Assembly: GCF_025399895.1 (NCBI RefSeq)
Contig: NZ_JAODUA010000002.1
Span: forward strand, 124,001 to 188,000
DNA: 64,000 nt
Reading direction: 5' to 3'
DNA from: Streptomyces sp. ASQP_92
Lineage (GTDB): Bacteria; Actinomycetota; Actinomycetes; Streptomycetales; Streptomycetaceae
This document shows, one piece after another, positions 18,302 through 27,758 of this stretch (position 1 is the stretch's first letter; each line of letters begins with the position of its first letter). Both the position numbers and the translations under genes were made by a program. Under the pieces are notes generated by a model. That model was given only the letters and a program-made list of their open reading frames with translations, ran no database searches and had not been told where the DNA came from.

Positions 18302-20083
18302 CTAGCCGTGCCAGGACCGCCAGAGCGCGGCGTACGCGCCCCCCGCCGCCACCAGTTCCTCATGGCTGCCCAGCTCCGCGATCCGCCCCCGCTCCACCAC
18401 CGCGATCACATCCGCGTCGTGCGCGGTGTGCAGCCGGTGGGCGATCGCCACCACCGTGCGGCCGTCCAGGACGCGCGCCAGGGAGCGTTCCAGATGGCGG
18501 GCCGCCCGGGGGTCGAGCAGGGACGTCGCCTCGTCCAGGACCAGCGTGTGCGGGTCGGCCAGGACCAGGCGGGCCAGCGCGATCTGCTGGGCCTGCGCCG
18601 GGGTGAGGGCGAGGCCGCCCGAGCCGACCTCCGTGCCGAGACCGTCGTCGAGGGCGCGCGCCCAGCCGTCCGCGTCGACCGCCCCGAGCGCCGCCCACAG
18701 CTCGGCGTCGTCGGCGCCCGTGCGCGCCAGGAGCAGGTTGTCGCGCAGCGAGCCCACGAAGACGTGGTGCTCCTGGTTGACCAGGGCCACATGCTCGCGC
18801 ACCCGCTCCGCCGGCATCCGCGAGAGCTCCGCCTCGCCGAGCGTGACGCTGCCCCGGCGCGGCGCGTAGATCCCCGCGAGCAGCCGGCCCAGCGTCGACT
18901 TGCCCGCCCCCGAAGGACCGACCAAGGCGACCCGGGTGCCCGGTGCCACCGAGAGCGACACCTCGTGCAGGACGTCCACGCCCTCGCGGTAGCCGAAGCG
19001 GACCGCGTCCGCCTCGACCTGCCGGCCCGAGGGGCGTACCTCCTCGTCGCCGGTGTCCGGCTCGATGTCGCGGACCCCGACCAGACGGCCGATCGAGACC
19101 TGCGCCACCTGGAGCTCGTCGTACCAGCGCAGAATGAGCCCGACCGGCTCGACCAGCATCTGGGCCAGGAGCGCGCCCGCGGTGAGCTCGCCCACGGTGA
19201 TCCAGTCCTTGAGGACGAAGACCCCGCCGATCGTCAGCACGGACACCATGATCGTCATATGGGTGATGCTCACCACGGGGAACAGCACCGAGCGCAGGAA
19301 CAGGGTGTACCGCTCCCACGCCGTCCACTCCCTGACCCGCTGGTCCGAGAGCGCGATCCGCCGCGCCCCCAGCCGGTGCGCCTCGACCGTGCGCCCCGCG
19401 TCGACCGTCTCCGTCAGCGCGGCGGCGACCGCCGCGTACCCGGCGGCCTCCGAACGGTAGGCGGCCGGGGCCCGGCGGAAGTACCAGCGGCAGCCCGTCA
19501 CCAGGACCGGCAGCGCGATCAGCACCGCGAGGGCCAGCGGCGGGGCCGTGACGCCGAGGGCGCCGAGCAGCAGCGCCGCCCACACCACGCCGATGGCGAG
19601 CTGGGGCACGGCCTCACGCATCGCGTTGGCCAGGCGGTCGATGTCCGTGGTGATCCGGGACAGCAGGTCGCCCGTGCCGGCCCGTTCGAGCACGCTGGGC
19701 GGCAGGCCGACCGAGCGCACCAGGAAGTCCTCGCGCAGATCGGCCAGCATCTCCTCGCCGAGCATGCCGCCGCGCAGCCGGACGATCCGTACGAAGACCG
19801 TCTGCACGACCAGCGCGGCCGCGAACAGGGCGGCCACGCGCCCGAGTTGGAGGTCGCGCACCCCCGTCGAGAGGTCCTCGACGACGCCGCCCAGGAGATA
19901 GGGGCCCACCATCGACGCGATCACCGCGACGGCGTTGGTCCCGATCAGGATCGCGAACGCCCCGCGGTGGCGCCGCAGGAGTTCCCGTACGTACGCACGG
20001 ACGGTGGCCGGGGTGCCCACCGGCAGGGTGGTGGCCGACTGGGGGGCCGCCGGGTCGTACTGCGGTGCTGCCACGCCGATCAT
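18302..20083 (-). CDS. ABC exporter half-transporter, subunit B (functional Walker A)
   Basis: A 593-residue fusion of a six-helix membrane domain and an ATPase domain. Walker A is intact (VGPSGAGKST, about residue 388), Walker B reads LVLDEATSLLD and the switch His is present in IAHRL near 544. The signature motif is degenerate: LTPAQAQQ instead of LSGGQ. It overlaps subunit A by 4 bases (ATGA), so the two are translated together and surely form a heterodimer. Its own Walker A should pair with the intact LSGGQ of subunit A, giving one working ATP site. The substrate is unknown. Confidence 0.93.
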   Translation of the reverse strand: MIGVAAPQYDPAAPQSATTLPVGTPATVRAYVRELLRRHRGAFAILIGTNAVAVIASMVGPYLLGGVVEDLSTGVRDLQLGRVAALFAAALVVQTVFVRIVRLRGGMLGEEMLADLREDFLVRSVGLPPSVLERAGTGDLLSRITTDIDRLANAMREAVPQLAIGVVWAALLLGALGVTAPPLALAVLIALPVLVTGCRWYFRRAPAAYRSEAAGYAAVAAALTETVDAGRTVEAHRLGARRIALSDQRVREWTAWERYTLFLRSVLFPVVSITHMTIMVSVLTIGGVFVLKDWITVGELTAGALLAQMLVEPVGLILRWYDELQVAQVSIGRLVGVRDIEPDTGDEEVRPSGRQVEADAVRFGYREGVDVLHEVSLSVAPGTRVALVGPSGAGKSTLGRLLAGIYAPRRGSVTLGEAELSRMPAERVREHVALVNQEHHVFVGSLRDNLLLARTGADDAELWAALGAVDADGWARALDDGLGTEVGSGGLALTPAQAQQIALARLVLADPHTLVLDEATSLLDPRAARHLERSLARVLDGRTVVAIAHRLHTAHDADVIAVVERGRIAELGSHEELVAAGGAYAALWRSWHG

Positions 20084-21882
20084 GCCGACTCCTCCACTTT
20101 CTCCATCGCCCGCGCCTGCTCCTCGTCGGTCTCCCGGGTGACGACCGCCCGGTAGCGGGCGTCGGTGTGCACCAGTTCGCGGTGCAGCCCCACCGACACG
20201 ACCTCGCCGTCGTGTACGAACACGATGCGCTCGGCCACGTCGAGCAGCAGCGGCGACGAGGTGAACACCACCGTGGTCCGGCCGGCCCGCAGTCGCTTGA
20301 TGCCCTCCGCGACCCGCGCCTCGGTGTGCGAGTCGACCGCCGAGGTCGGCTCGTCGAGCACAAGGACCTCGGGATCGGTCACCAACGACCGTGCCAGCGC
20401 CAGGCGTTGACGCTGTCCGCCCGACAGCGACCGGCCGCGCTCGGTGATCCGGGTGTCCATCGGGTCGCCGTCACTGATCACCGACGCCTGGGCGAGCGCC
20501 TCCAGCACGTCCTCGCAGCGCGCCGCCGCGAGCGCGTCGGCCGCCTCGACCTGTCCCGACGACGGGACGTCGAGCAGCTCCCGCAACGTGCCGGAGAGCA
20601 GCACCGGGTCCTTGTCCTGGACGAGGACTGCGGTACGGGCGCGCTCGAGCGCCAACCCGTCGAGGGCGACCCCGCCGAGCAGTACCGAGGGCAGCCCGCC
20701 CGGCTCGGCGGCATGCCCGCCGAGCCGGTCCGCGAGCCGTCCCGCGGCGTCCGGGTCGCCGCACACCACGGCCGTGAACCGGCCCTCGGGTGCGAGAAGC
20801 CCGGTCGCCGGGTCGTACAGATCACCGGTCGGCAGATCCGCCGGCGGCCCGGACGACACCCCCGTGTCCGTCCCGGCCGGGTCGGTGACCCGCTGGAGCG
20901 CGAGCACCCGCGCCGCCCGCTTCGCGGAGGGCCGCGAGAACGAGTACGCCATCGCGATCTCCTCGAAGTGCTGCAAGGGGAACAGCATCAGCGTCACCGC
21001 GCTGTACACGGTGACCAGTTCACCCACCGCGATCCGCCCGTCCAGCGCGAGACGCGCGCCGTACAGGACCACCGTGATGAGCAGCAGCCCCGGAAGCAGC
21101 ACCTGGACCGCCGAGATCAGCGACCACATGCGGGCGCTGTGCACGGCTGCCCGGCGCACCTCCTGGGAGGCCTCGCGATAGCGGCCGAGGAACAGCTCCT
21201 CGCCACCGATGCCCCGCAGCACCCGCAGCCCCGCGACCGTGTCGGACGCCAACTCGGTGGCCCGGCCCGCCTTTTCGCGCTGAAGGTCGGCACGCCGGGT
21301 GGCGCGCGGCAGCAACGGCAGGACGGCCAGGGCGAGTACGGGCAGCGCGACGGCGACGACCACGCCGAGCGCGGGCTGGTAGATCAGCAGCCCGACGCAG
21401 ATGACGACCAGCGCGCCGGCCGAGGCCGCGAACCGTGACAGCGCCTCGACGAACCAGCCGATCTTCTCGACGTCACCGGTGGAGACCGCCACCACCTCGC
21501 CGGCCGCGACCCGGCGGGTGAGCACCGAGCCGAGTTCGGCCGTCTTGCGCGCGAGCAACTGCTGCACCCGAGCGGCCGCCGTGATCCAGTTGGTGACCGC
21601 GGTGCGGTGCAGCATCGTCTCGCCGACCGCGATGGCCACGCCGAGCAGCACATTGAGCGCGGCGGCGAACGCGAGCCGGTCGCCCGAGCGGTCGACGGCG
21701 GCCTGTACCGCGAGGCCGACGGTCAGCGGCAGCCCGGCGATGCCGCACTGCTGGAGCAGGCCCCACCCGACGGCCTTGAGCTGGCCGCCCAGCTGGTTGC
21801 GCGCCAGCCAGTACAGGAAGCGGGGCCCCGAGCGGACATCGGGTTCGCCGGGATCCGAATAGGGAAGATCGCGAATCTGCAT
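20080..21882 (-). CDS. ABC exporter half-transporter, subunit A (degenerate Walker A)
   Basis: A 600-residue membrane-ATPase fusion, first of the pair. The start at 21882 gives MQIRDLPYSDPGEPDVR; the open frame beyond is not conserved in type. The nucleotide-binding domain lacks a P-loop: where GxxGxGKST is expected (about residue 367) it reads VVCGDPDAAGRLADRL with no Lys. The signature LSGGQRQRLALARSL (about 485) and Walker B VLVLDEPTSAVD are intact, but the switch His is lost (VVFTSSPLLL). This mirrors the defects of subunit B and leaves one catalytic and one dead site, as in TM287/288 and related asymmetric exporters. Confidence 0.93.
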   Translation of the reverse strand: MQIRDLPYSDPGEPDVRSGPRFLYWLARNQLGGQLKAVGWGLLQQCGIAGLPLTVGLAVQAAVDRSGDRLAFAAALNVLLGVAIAVGETMLHRTAVTNWITAAARVQQLLARKTAELGSVLTRRVAAGEVVAVSTGDVEKIGWFVEALSRFAASAGALVVICVGLLIYQPALGVVVAVALPVLALAVLPLLPRATRRADLQREKAGRATELASDTVAGLRVLRGIGGEELFLGRYREASQEVRRAAVHSARMWSLISAVQVLLPGLLLITVVLYGARLALDGRIAVGELVTVYSAVTLMLFPLQHFEEIAMAYSFSRPSAKRAARVLALQRVTDPAGTDTGVSSGPPADLPTGDLYDPATGLLAPEGRFTAVVCGDPDAAGRLADRLGGHAAEPGGLPSVLLGGVALDGLALERARTAVLVQDKDPVLLSGTLRELLDVPSSGQVEAADALAAARCEDVLEALAQASVISDGDPMDTRITERGRSLSGGQRQRLALARSLVTDPEVLVLDEPTSAVDSHTEARVAEGIKRLRAGRTTVVFTSSPLLLDVAERIVFVHDGEVVSVGLHRELVHTDARYRAVVTRETDEEQARAMEKVEESA

Positions 21883-22043
21883 GGTGTCCCGGGCTTCCTC
21901 GCGTCGAGTGGCTGGAGCCGTGCAAGGTTCGCCCTTCGTGCCCGCGGATTTCAATCGATTTTTCCGCGTTGGGGCCCAGAACCCGCCATCGCCCACTCCC
22001 CGGGTCTGGCGCCCCGGCCGCGCTCGCGCTTCACTCCTGGTCC

Positions 22044-23651
22044 ATGAGACGACGAAGGATCATGTCCATGCTCGGCGGCCTGACCCTGGCCGCCGGTCTG
22101 GTGCTCGGCGCGGGCCCGGCCGCGGGCGCCGACACCCCGCCCGCCGAGTTCGGCACCGACTGGCACGACCCGCTGACCGCGGCGCCTCCGGTGACGACCC
22201 CGCACACCAGGTCCTGCCATGTCACCCTGGCCGAGGCCCAGTTCCGCGACTTCACGCCGTACAAGGGGAGTTACACGCCTCCCAGGGGCTGCGGCGACCG
22301 GTGGAGCAAGGTGGTGCTGCGCCTCGACGGCAAGGTCAAGGGGCGCCAGTACGACCGGCTCGGCTATCTCCACGTCGGTGGCACCGAGGTGTTGCGCACC
22401 TCCACGCCGGAGCCCTCCGTGGACGGCATCGCCTGGAACGTCGAGAAGGACGTCACCCGGTACAGCGCCACCTTCCGCTCCGCCCAGCCGGTCGAGATGC
22501 TCATCGGCAACACCGTGAACGACACCTACACCGGGGTCATCGACGTCAAGGTGACGCTCACCTTCTACGCCGCCGAAGGGCGCACCCCGCCCGCCGCGAC
22601 CCCCGACACGGTGCTTCCCCTCGACACCCCGCGGGTGACCACGCCCCGCAACGCCGAGCGCGTCGTCGCCGAGGTGTATGCGACCGGATCGGGGGGCGGC
22701 TGCGAGGAGTTCTGGTATTTGGCGGTTCCCGAGCCCGCCCCGTACTCCTGCAAGGCGCCGGCCGGCCCCAACCGGGAGGTGCAGGTCAGGGTCGACGGTC
22801 AACTCGCCGGCATCGCCGCGCCGTTCCCCACGGTATGGACGGGCGGCTGGTCCAATCCCTTCCTCTGGTACGTCCTTCCCGCGCCCCGGGCCTTCGACGT
22901 GAAGCCCGTCGAGTACGACCTGACGCCGTACGCGGCCCTGCTCAACGACGGCCGCCCGCACCAGGTCGAGGTGTCCGTGGCCGGGGTTCCCGCCGGACAG
23001 GACGGCTGGTCCACGCCCACCAACCTCCTCATCTGGCAGGACGCGGGGAGGCAGGTCGTCACGGGCGCGCTGAGCCGGCACGAGGAGACGGCCCCCGTCA
23101 ACTCGACCAATTACAAGCCGAGTTCGGCCGAACTGCGGCTTGACGCCACCGGCGAGCACCGGCTCACCACGGCCGGATACCTCGACACCTCGCACGGCCG
23201 CGTCACCACGACGGTGACCCGCTCGGTGACGTCCGACTCGACGCACCGCTGGACCGAAGGCGAGAACCTCGATGCGCTGAAGGCGAGTTGGCACGACGAC
23301 CAGAGCGTCACGACCTCCGGCCGGGGCCCCGCGGTGACCGTCCGCGACAACCGTACGTACACGATGGACGGCACGACGACCATCGGCGCGGACGGCAGGC
23401 TGCGCACCGCCATCACCCTCGGCGACCGTGCGGACTCCCTGACCCTGCGCGGCGCGCGCCCCACCGCCTTCTCCCACCTCGACGACACCTATCGCGGTGA
23501 CGCCTCCTGGACCATGAACGTGCCGCGCGAGCAGCGCCACGCGACCGGTACCTCCGCCGAGCGCTACCGCCTCTACGGCTCGGACGGCTGCTACGACCGG
23601 AGCCTGAAGACGGCCCAGGGCGCCCTGACCGAGGACGTCCGGTACTGCTGA
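22044..23651 (+). CDS. Secreted peptide-N-glycosidase A-like amidase
   Basis: A 535-residue secreted protein of the PNGase A family, enzymes that release N-linked glycans by cleaving the glycosyl-asparagine bond. The signal peptide MRRRRIMSMLGGLTLAAGLVLGAGPAAGA is followed by a jelly-roll domain with family segments RLGYLHVGGTEVLRTSTPEPS near residue 112 and WNVEKDVTRYSATF, then VEVYATGSGGGCEEFWY with several Cys and the second domain. Length agrees with the family. It diverges from the ABC exporter and converges on a GH109-type gene, forming a glycan-degrading neighbourhood. Assignment rests on motif recognition; the catalytic residues of this family are not certain. Confidence 0.82.
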   Translation: MRRRRIMSMLGGLTLAAGLVLGAGPAAGADTPPAEFGTDWHDPLTAAPPVTTPHTRSCHVTLAEAQFRDFTPYKGSYTPPRGCGDRWSKVVLRLDGKVKGRQYDRLGYLHVGGTEVLRTSTPEPSVDGIAWNVEKDVTRYSATFRSAQPVEMLIGNTVNDTYTGVIDVKVTLTFYAAEGRTPPAATPDTVLPLDTPRVTTPRNAERVVAEVYATGSGGGCEEFWYLAVPEPAPYSCKAPAGPNREVQVRVDGQLAGIAAPFPTVWTGGWSNPFLWYVLPAPRAFDVKPVEYDLTPYAALLNDGRPHQVEVSVAGVPAGQDGWSTPTNLLIWQDAGRQVVTGALSRHEETAPVNSTNYKPSSAELRLDATGEHRLTTAGYLDTSHGRVTTTVTRSVTSDSTHRWTEGENLDALKASWHDDQSVTTSGRGPAVTVRDNRTYTMDGTTTIGADGRLRTAITLGDRADSLTLRGARPTAFSHLDDTYRGDASWTMNVPREQRHATGTSAERYRLYGSDGCYDRSLKTAQGALTEDVRYC

Positions 23652-23696
23652 GCCACCGTCCGCCCCCGGCCCGCGCGGCCGGGGGCGGACAGTGGC
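23652..23696. terminator. Strong bidirectional hairpin
   Basis: GTCCGCCCCCGGCC pairs with its exact complement (14 bp, 5-base loop CGCGC), extended outward by GCCAC/GTGGC after one mismatch. It fills the gap between the convergent PNGase A-like and GH109-like genes. Confidence 0.88.
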
Positions 23697-23697
23697 C

Positions 23698-25092
23698 TCA
23701 CGCCTCGGCGGGCTTCTCGGAGTCCATCCCGGGGCGGGACCTGCGCCACTCGCCCCGGGTGAAGTCGGGGATCTGCTGCGGCAGGCCCCGCTCCTTGATG
23801 GAGCGATGGCTCAGCGGGACCGGCGAGGTCCAGGTCGCCGCGTCGTACACGTCGAAGTCGGGCACCAGGCCCAGGCGCATGCACTGCATCAGCCGGAACA
23901 CCAGCATGTAGTCCATCCCGCCGTGTGCGCCGGGCGGGTTGGCGTGCTCCTTCCACAGCCAGTGGTCCCACTCGGCGTACTTCGAGAAGTCGCCCCAGGC
24001 GTCGTCCCGGTGGTCCGCCTCCAGATAGATCCGTTCGGGATAGTCCTCGAAGAGACCCTTGGTCCCGCCCAGGCTGTTGATCCTGCTGTAGGGGTGCGGC
24101 GTCGACACGTCGTGTTCCAGGCGGATCACCCGCCCCTTCGCGGTCGTCACCAGGCTGATCGTGCGATCGCTCCCGATGTACGTCTCCCTCCAGCTCGGGT
24201 CGCCCTCAGGCATGTGGGCGGCCCGGTACTGTGCCAGGCCCAGCGAGGGCGAGCCGACACTGACGATGCTCACCGCCCGGTCACCCCGGTTGAGGTCCAT
24301 GTAGTTGGCGACGGGGCCGAAGCCGTGGTTGGGGTAGAGGTCGCCGCGCAGCCGGGTGTGCCAGAGCCTGCGCCAGGGGCCCTCGTAGTAGGAGGGGTCG
24401 AACATCATCGAGCGCAGATCGTGGTTGTACGCGCCCGCCCCGTGCAGCAGATCCCCGAACTTGCCCGCGTGCGCCATGCGCAGCACCCGCAGCTCGTTGC
24501 GCCCGTAGCAGCAGTTCTCCAGCTGCATGCAGTGCCTGCGGGTGCGCTCGGAGAGGTCCACCAGCTCCCAGAGCTCTTCGAGACGGAGCGCGACGGGACA
24601 CTCCACCCCGACGTGAACTCCGTTCAGGAGCGCCGACTTGGCGATCTCGAAATGGGAGTCCCAGGGCGTGGCCACATGCGCGAAGTCGATGTCGCCGCGC
24701 TTGAGGAGTTCCTCGTAGTCGTGGTCACCGTGGACGTAGACGGCGGGGGAGGGCTGTCCGGCGGCCGTGACCTTGGCGGCGGCCCGCTCGGCCTTCGCCT
24801 TCACCGGATCACACAGGGCCACCACCTTGACGCCCGGCACGGCCAGATACAGATCGATCATCGCGCCACCGCGGTTGCCGAGGCCCACCATCGCGACGCG
24901 CACGGTCGACCGCCGCTGGAACGGCACCCCGATCATGGTGCTGCCCTGCCGCCGGGGGCTTTCCTCCTCCGGCTCCGCCGCCTCGGCGGACTGGCCGAAC
25001 GCCCCGAGACCGAGCCCGGCGCCGGCCGCTCCCGCGGTCCACAGCACGGAGCGCCGGCTGACGTCGTGGTGTTCCGGACGTGCGTCGTTCAT
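23698..25092 (-). CDS. Secreted Gfo/Idh/MocA protein, GH109-type glycosidase
   Basis: A 464-residue protein with a twin-arginine signal ([22 protein letters not shown]) and an NAD-binding Rossmann fold ([19 protein letters not shown] near residue 65). Exported Gfo/Idh/MocA proteins of this kind belong to GH109, which hydrolyse alpha-N-acetylgalactosaminides by an NAD-dependent redox mechanism. Supporting segments are [47 protein letters not shown] and [15 protein letters not shown]. Tat export fits, because the folded protein must carry its bound NAD across the membrane. It faces the PNGase A-like gene. Another sugar or a plain oxidoreductase is possible. Confidence 0.85.
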   Translation of the reverse strand: MNDARPEHHDVSRRSVLWTAGAAGAGLGLGAFGQSAEAAEPEEESPRRQGSTMIGVPFQRRSTVRVAMVGLGNRGGAMIDLYLAVPGVKVVALCDPVKAKAERAAAKVTAAGQPSPAVYVHGDHDYEELLKRGDIDFAHVATPWDSHFEIAKSALLNGVHVGVECPVALRLEELWELVDLSERTRRHCMQLENCCYGRNELRVLRMAHAGKFGDLLHGAGAYNHDLRSMMFDPSYYEGPWRRLWHTRLRGDLYPNHGFGPVANYMDLNRGDRAVSIVSVGSPSLGLAQYRAAHMPEGDPSWRETYIGSDRTISLVTTAKGRVIRLEHDVSTPHPYSRINSLGGTKGLFEDYPERIYLEADHRDDAWGDFSKYAEWDHWLWKEHANPPGAHGGMDYMLVFRLMQCMRLGLVPDFDVYDAATWTSPVPLSHRSIKERGLPQQIPDFTRGEWRRSRPGMDSEKPAEA

Positions 25093-25277
25093 CGAGCCTC
25101 CTGGTGAGCTACAGGAATTCCGTGGGCTGACGACCGCGCGACGTCAACCGACCCAGGGAGCGACCCTGAAGGTGGGGTGCGTGCCGCGCAGGAGCGCCGC
25201 CGGTCTCTTGATACCGGCCCAGGCAGGCCCGATGGCGTTTCATCGGAAGGGCGACCGCGCGTGTCGGCCACCGGACG

Positions 25278-25736
25278 TCAGCAGCGGCGCTCCGGGTCTC
25301 CGTCCACCAGGGCCGTCAACAGCCCGCCGAGCACCTCGCGTTGATCATCCGTCAGGGGGGCCAGGATCTCCTCGGCGGCCCCCCGACGGGCGCCCCGCAG
25401 CGCGCGCAGCGTGGCGCGGCCCGCGTCGGTGAGCTCGATGCGGATCACCCGGCGGTTGGTCGGATCGGGCACCCGGCGCACGTCCCCGCTCTCCTCCAGG
25501 GCGTCGACCAGGCTGGTCACGGCGCGGGGCACGACCTCCAGGCGCGCGGCGAGATCGGCCATGCGCGGCGGCTCGGGCCAGTGGGCGACCGTGCGCAGCA
25601 GCCGCGCCTTGGCGGGCGTGATGCCCACCGGCTCCAGGTGCTGCTTCTGGATCCGGTGCAGTCGGCGGGTCAGCCGCAGCAACTGCTCGGCGAGCATGCC
25701 GTCGGCGTCGGGGGCCCGGGAAATAGGTGGCTGCAT
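25278..25736 (-). CDS. MarR family transcriptional regulator
   Basis: A 152-residue winged-helix regulator. The DNA-binding part is MADLAARLEVVPRAVTSLVDALEESGDVRRVPDPTNRRVIRIELTDAG, about residues 58-106, with the wing DPTNRR; flanking helices make the dimer. It diverges from an ABC exporter gene with only 45 bases between start codons, and palindromic elements fill that gap, so it almost certainly represses the exporter and itself. The inducing compound is unknown. Confidence 0.93.
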   Translation of the reverse strand: MQPPISRAPDADGMLAEQLLRLTRRLHRIQKQHLEPVGITPAKARLLRTVAHWPEPPRMADLAARLEVVPRAVTSLVDALEESGDVRRVPDPTNRRVIRIELTDAGRATLRALRGARRGAAEEILAPLTDDQREVLGGLLTALVDGDPERRC

Positions 25737-25742
25737 ACGGGA

Positions 25743-25776
25743 ACAATAACAGGACCCTGTTCATTGTGAGTATAGG
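25743..25776 (+). promoter_or_regulatory. MarR operator and possible leaderless promoter
   Basis: ACAAT-AACAGG (25743-25753) faces CCTGTT-C-ATTGT (25756-25767), an interrupted dyad around the centre at 25754. TATAGG at 25771-25776 could be a -10 box; the exporter ATG lies only 6 bases further, implying a transcript starting at or near the start codon. Regulator binding here would block both divergent promoters. Confidence 0.5.
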
Positions 25777-25781
25777 TAACA

Positions 25782-27668
25782 ATGAGCTATGCTCCCGAAG
25801 TCGTCACCGCTCCCGCCCCCGCCGGGCGGGCGCCCTCACCCCTGTCGAAGGAGCCCATGCGCCCCGAAACATCCACCTGGACGCCCCCGCCCCGCGGCAC
25901 CGAGCCGCAGGAACCGGCGCAGATCCGCCGTATCCTCGGCCTCTTCCGCCCCTACCGTGGCCGGCTCGCCGTGGTCGGCCTGCTCGTCGCCGCCTCCTCG
26001 CTCGTCTCGGTCGCCTCGCCGTTCCTGCTGCGCGAGATCCTCGACGTGGCCATTCCGCAGAACCGCACGGGCCTGCTGAGCCTGCTGGCCCTCGGCATGA
26101 TCGCCACGGCGGTCGTCAACAGCGTCTTCGGTGTCCTTCAGACGCTCATCAGCACCACCGTCGGCCAGCGCGTCATGCACGACCTGCGCACCGCCGTCTA
26201 TGCCCAGCTCCAGCGAATGCCGCTGGCCTTCTTCACCCGGACGCGCACCGGCGAGGTGCAGTCCCGCATCGCCAATGACATCGGCGGCATGCAGGCGACC
26301 GTCACCTCCACCGCGACGTCATTGGTCTCCAACCTGACGGCCGTCGTCGCCTCCGTCGTCGCGATGCTCGCGCTCGACTGGCGCCTGACCTGCGTCTCGC
26401 TGCTTCTGCTGCCGCTCTTCGTGTGGATCAGCCGCAGGGTCGGCCGGGAGCGCAAGAAGATCACCACCCAGCGCCAGAAGCAGATGGCCGCGATGGCCGC
26501 CGAGGTCACCGAATCGCTGTCCGTCAGCGGCATCCTGCTCGGCCGCACCATGGGCCGGGCCGACTCGCTGACCAAGAACTTCGCCGCGGAGTCCGAGCGC
26601 CTCGTCGACCTCGAAGTCCGCTCCAACATGGCCGGCCGCTGGCGGATGTCCACCATCGGCATCGTCATGGCCGCCATGCCCGCCGTCATCTACTGGGCGG
26701 CCGGCATGGCCCTCCAGACCGGTGGCCCCGCCGTCTCGATCGGCACCCTGGTCGCGTTCGTCACGCTCCAGCAGGGCCTGTTCCGGCCCGCCGTGAGCCT
26801 GCTGTCCACGGGCGTCCAGATGCAGACCTCGCTCGCCCTGTTCCAGCGGATCTTCGAATACCTCGATCTGCCGGTGGACATCACCGAGCCCGACGAGCCG
26901 GTACGGCTGCCGGCGGCGCGCGGCGCGGTCCGCTTCGAGGGCGTCGACTTCCACTACGACGACACGCAGGAACGGCCCACCCTCTCCGGCATCGACCTGA
27001 CTGTGCCCGCCGGGGGAAGCCTGGCCGTCGTCGGCCCGACCGGCTCCGGAAAGTCCACGCTCAGCTATCTGGTGCCGCGTCTGTACGACGTGACGGGTGG
27101 CCGCGTCACCCTCGACGGCGTCGACGTGCGCGAGCTCGACTTCGACAGCCTGGCCCGGGCGATCGGCGTGGTCTCCCAGGAGACCTATCTCTTCCACGCC
27201 TCGGTCGCCGAGAACCTGCGCTTCGCCAAACCGGAGGCCACCGACGAGGAGTTGGAGTCGGCGGCCCGCGCGGCCCAGATCCACGACCACATCGCCTCGC
27301 TGCCCGACGGCTACGACACCCTGGTCGGTGAGCGCGGCTACCGGTTCTCCGGTGGCGAGAAGCAGCGCCTGGCCATCGCCCGGACGATCCTGCGCGATCC
27401 GGCGGTCCTCATCCTCGACGAGGCCACCAGCGCGCTCGACACCCGTACCGAACACGCGGTGCAGCAGGCCATCGACGCGCTCTCCGAGGGGCGCACCACC
27501 ATCACGATCGCCCACCGTCTGTCCACCGTGCGCGACGCGGACCAGATCGTCGTCCTCGACGGCGGCCTGATCGCCGAGCGCGGCACCCACGAGGAGCTCC
27601 TCGAGCGGGACGGCCGGTACGCGGCGCTGGTCCGCAGGGACGCCGAGCCGGCCCCCACGCGCGGGTGA
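25782..27668 (+). CDS. ABC exporter, homodimeric type (MarR-controlled)
   Basis: A 628-residue membrane-ATPase fusion. Six hydrophobic segments occupy about residues 60-340. The ATPase domain has Walker A VGPTGSGKSTLSY near 423, Q-loop GVVSQETYLFHASVAENLRF, signature FSGGEKQRLAIARTI near 528, Walker B LILDEATSALDTRTE and switch His in IAHRLST; all residues are intact, so it can work as a homodimer. With the adjacent MarR gene this looks like a drug or lipid exporter induced by its substrate. An alternative start at 25857 (MRPETSTW) would shorten the variable N-terminus and give a 5' leader. Confidence 0.93.
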   Translation: MSYAPEVVTAPAPAGRAPSPLSKEPMRPETSTWTPPPRGTEPQEPAQIRRILGLFRPYRGRLAVVGLLVAASSLVSVASPFLLREILDVAIPQNRTGLLSLLALGMIATAVVNSVFGVLQTLISTTVGQRVMHDLRTAVYAQLQRMPLAFFTRTRTGEVQSRIANDIGGMQATVTSTATSLVSNLTAVVASVVAMLALDWRLTCVSLLLLPLFVWISRRVGRERKKITTQRQKQMAAMAAEVTESLSVSGILLGRTMGRADSLTKNFAAESERLVDLEVRSNMAGRWRMSTIGIVMAAMPAVIYWAAGMALQTGGPAVSIGTLVAFVTLQQGLFRPAVSLLSTGVQMQTSLALFQRIFEYLDLPVDITEPDEPVRLPAARGAVRFEGVDFHYDDTQERPTLSGIDLTVPAGGSLAVVGPTGSGKSTLSYLVPRLYDVTGGRVTLDGVDVRELDFDSLARAIGVVSQETYLFHASVAENLRFAKPEATDEELESAARAAQIHDHIASLPDGYDTLVGERGYRFSGGEKQRLAIARTILRDPAVLILDEATSALDTRTEHAVQQAIDALSEGRTTITIAHRLSTVRDADQIVVLDGGLIAERGTHEELLERDGRYAALVRRDAEPAPTRG

Positions 27669-27758
27669 GCCCGCGCACGGCCACGGCCGGCGCCCCGGCC
27701 ACACGGCGAGCCCGGTCATATGTCTGATCCATCCCATATGCGGGGGTAGCGTGCCGCC

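Noticed and set aside
17466..18363. Frames through the second repeat cluster
   Set aside because: Translations simply repeat the noncoding core in both strands; convergent flanking genes already end outside.
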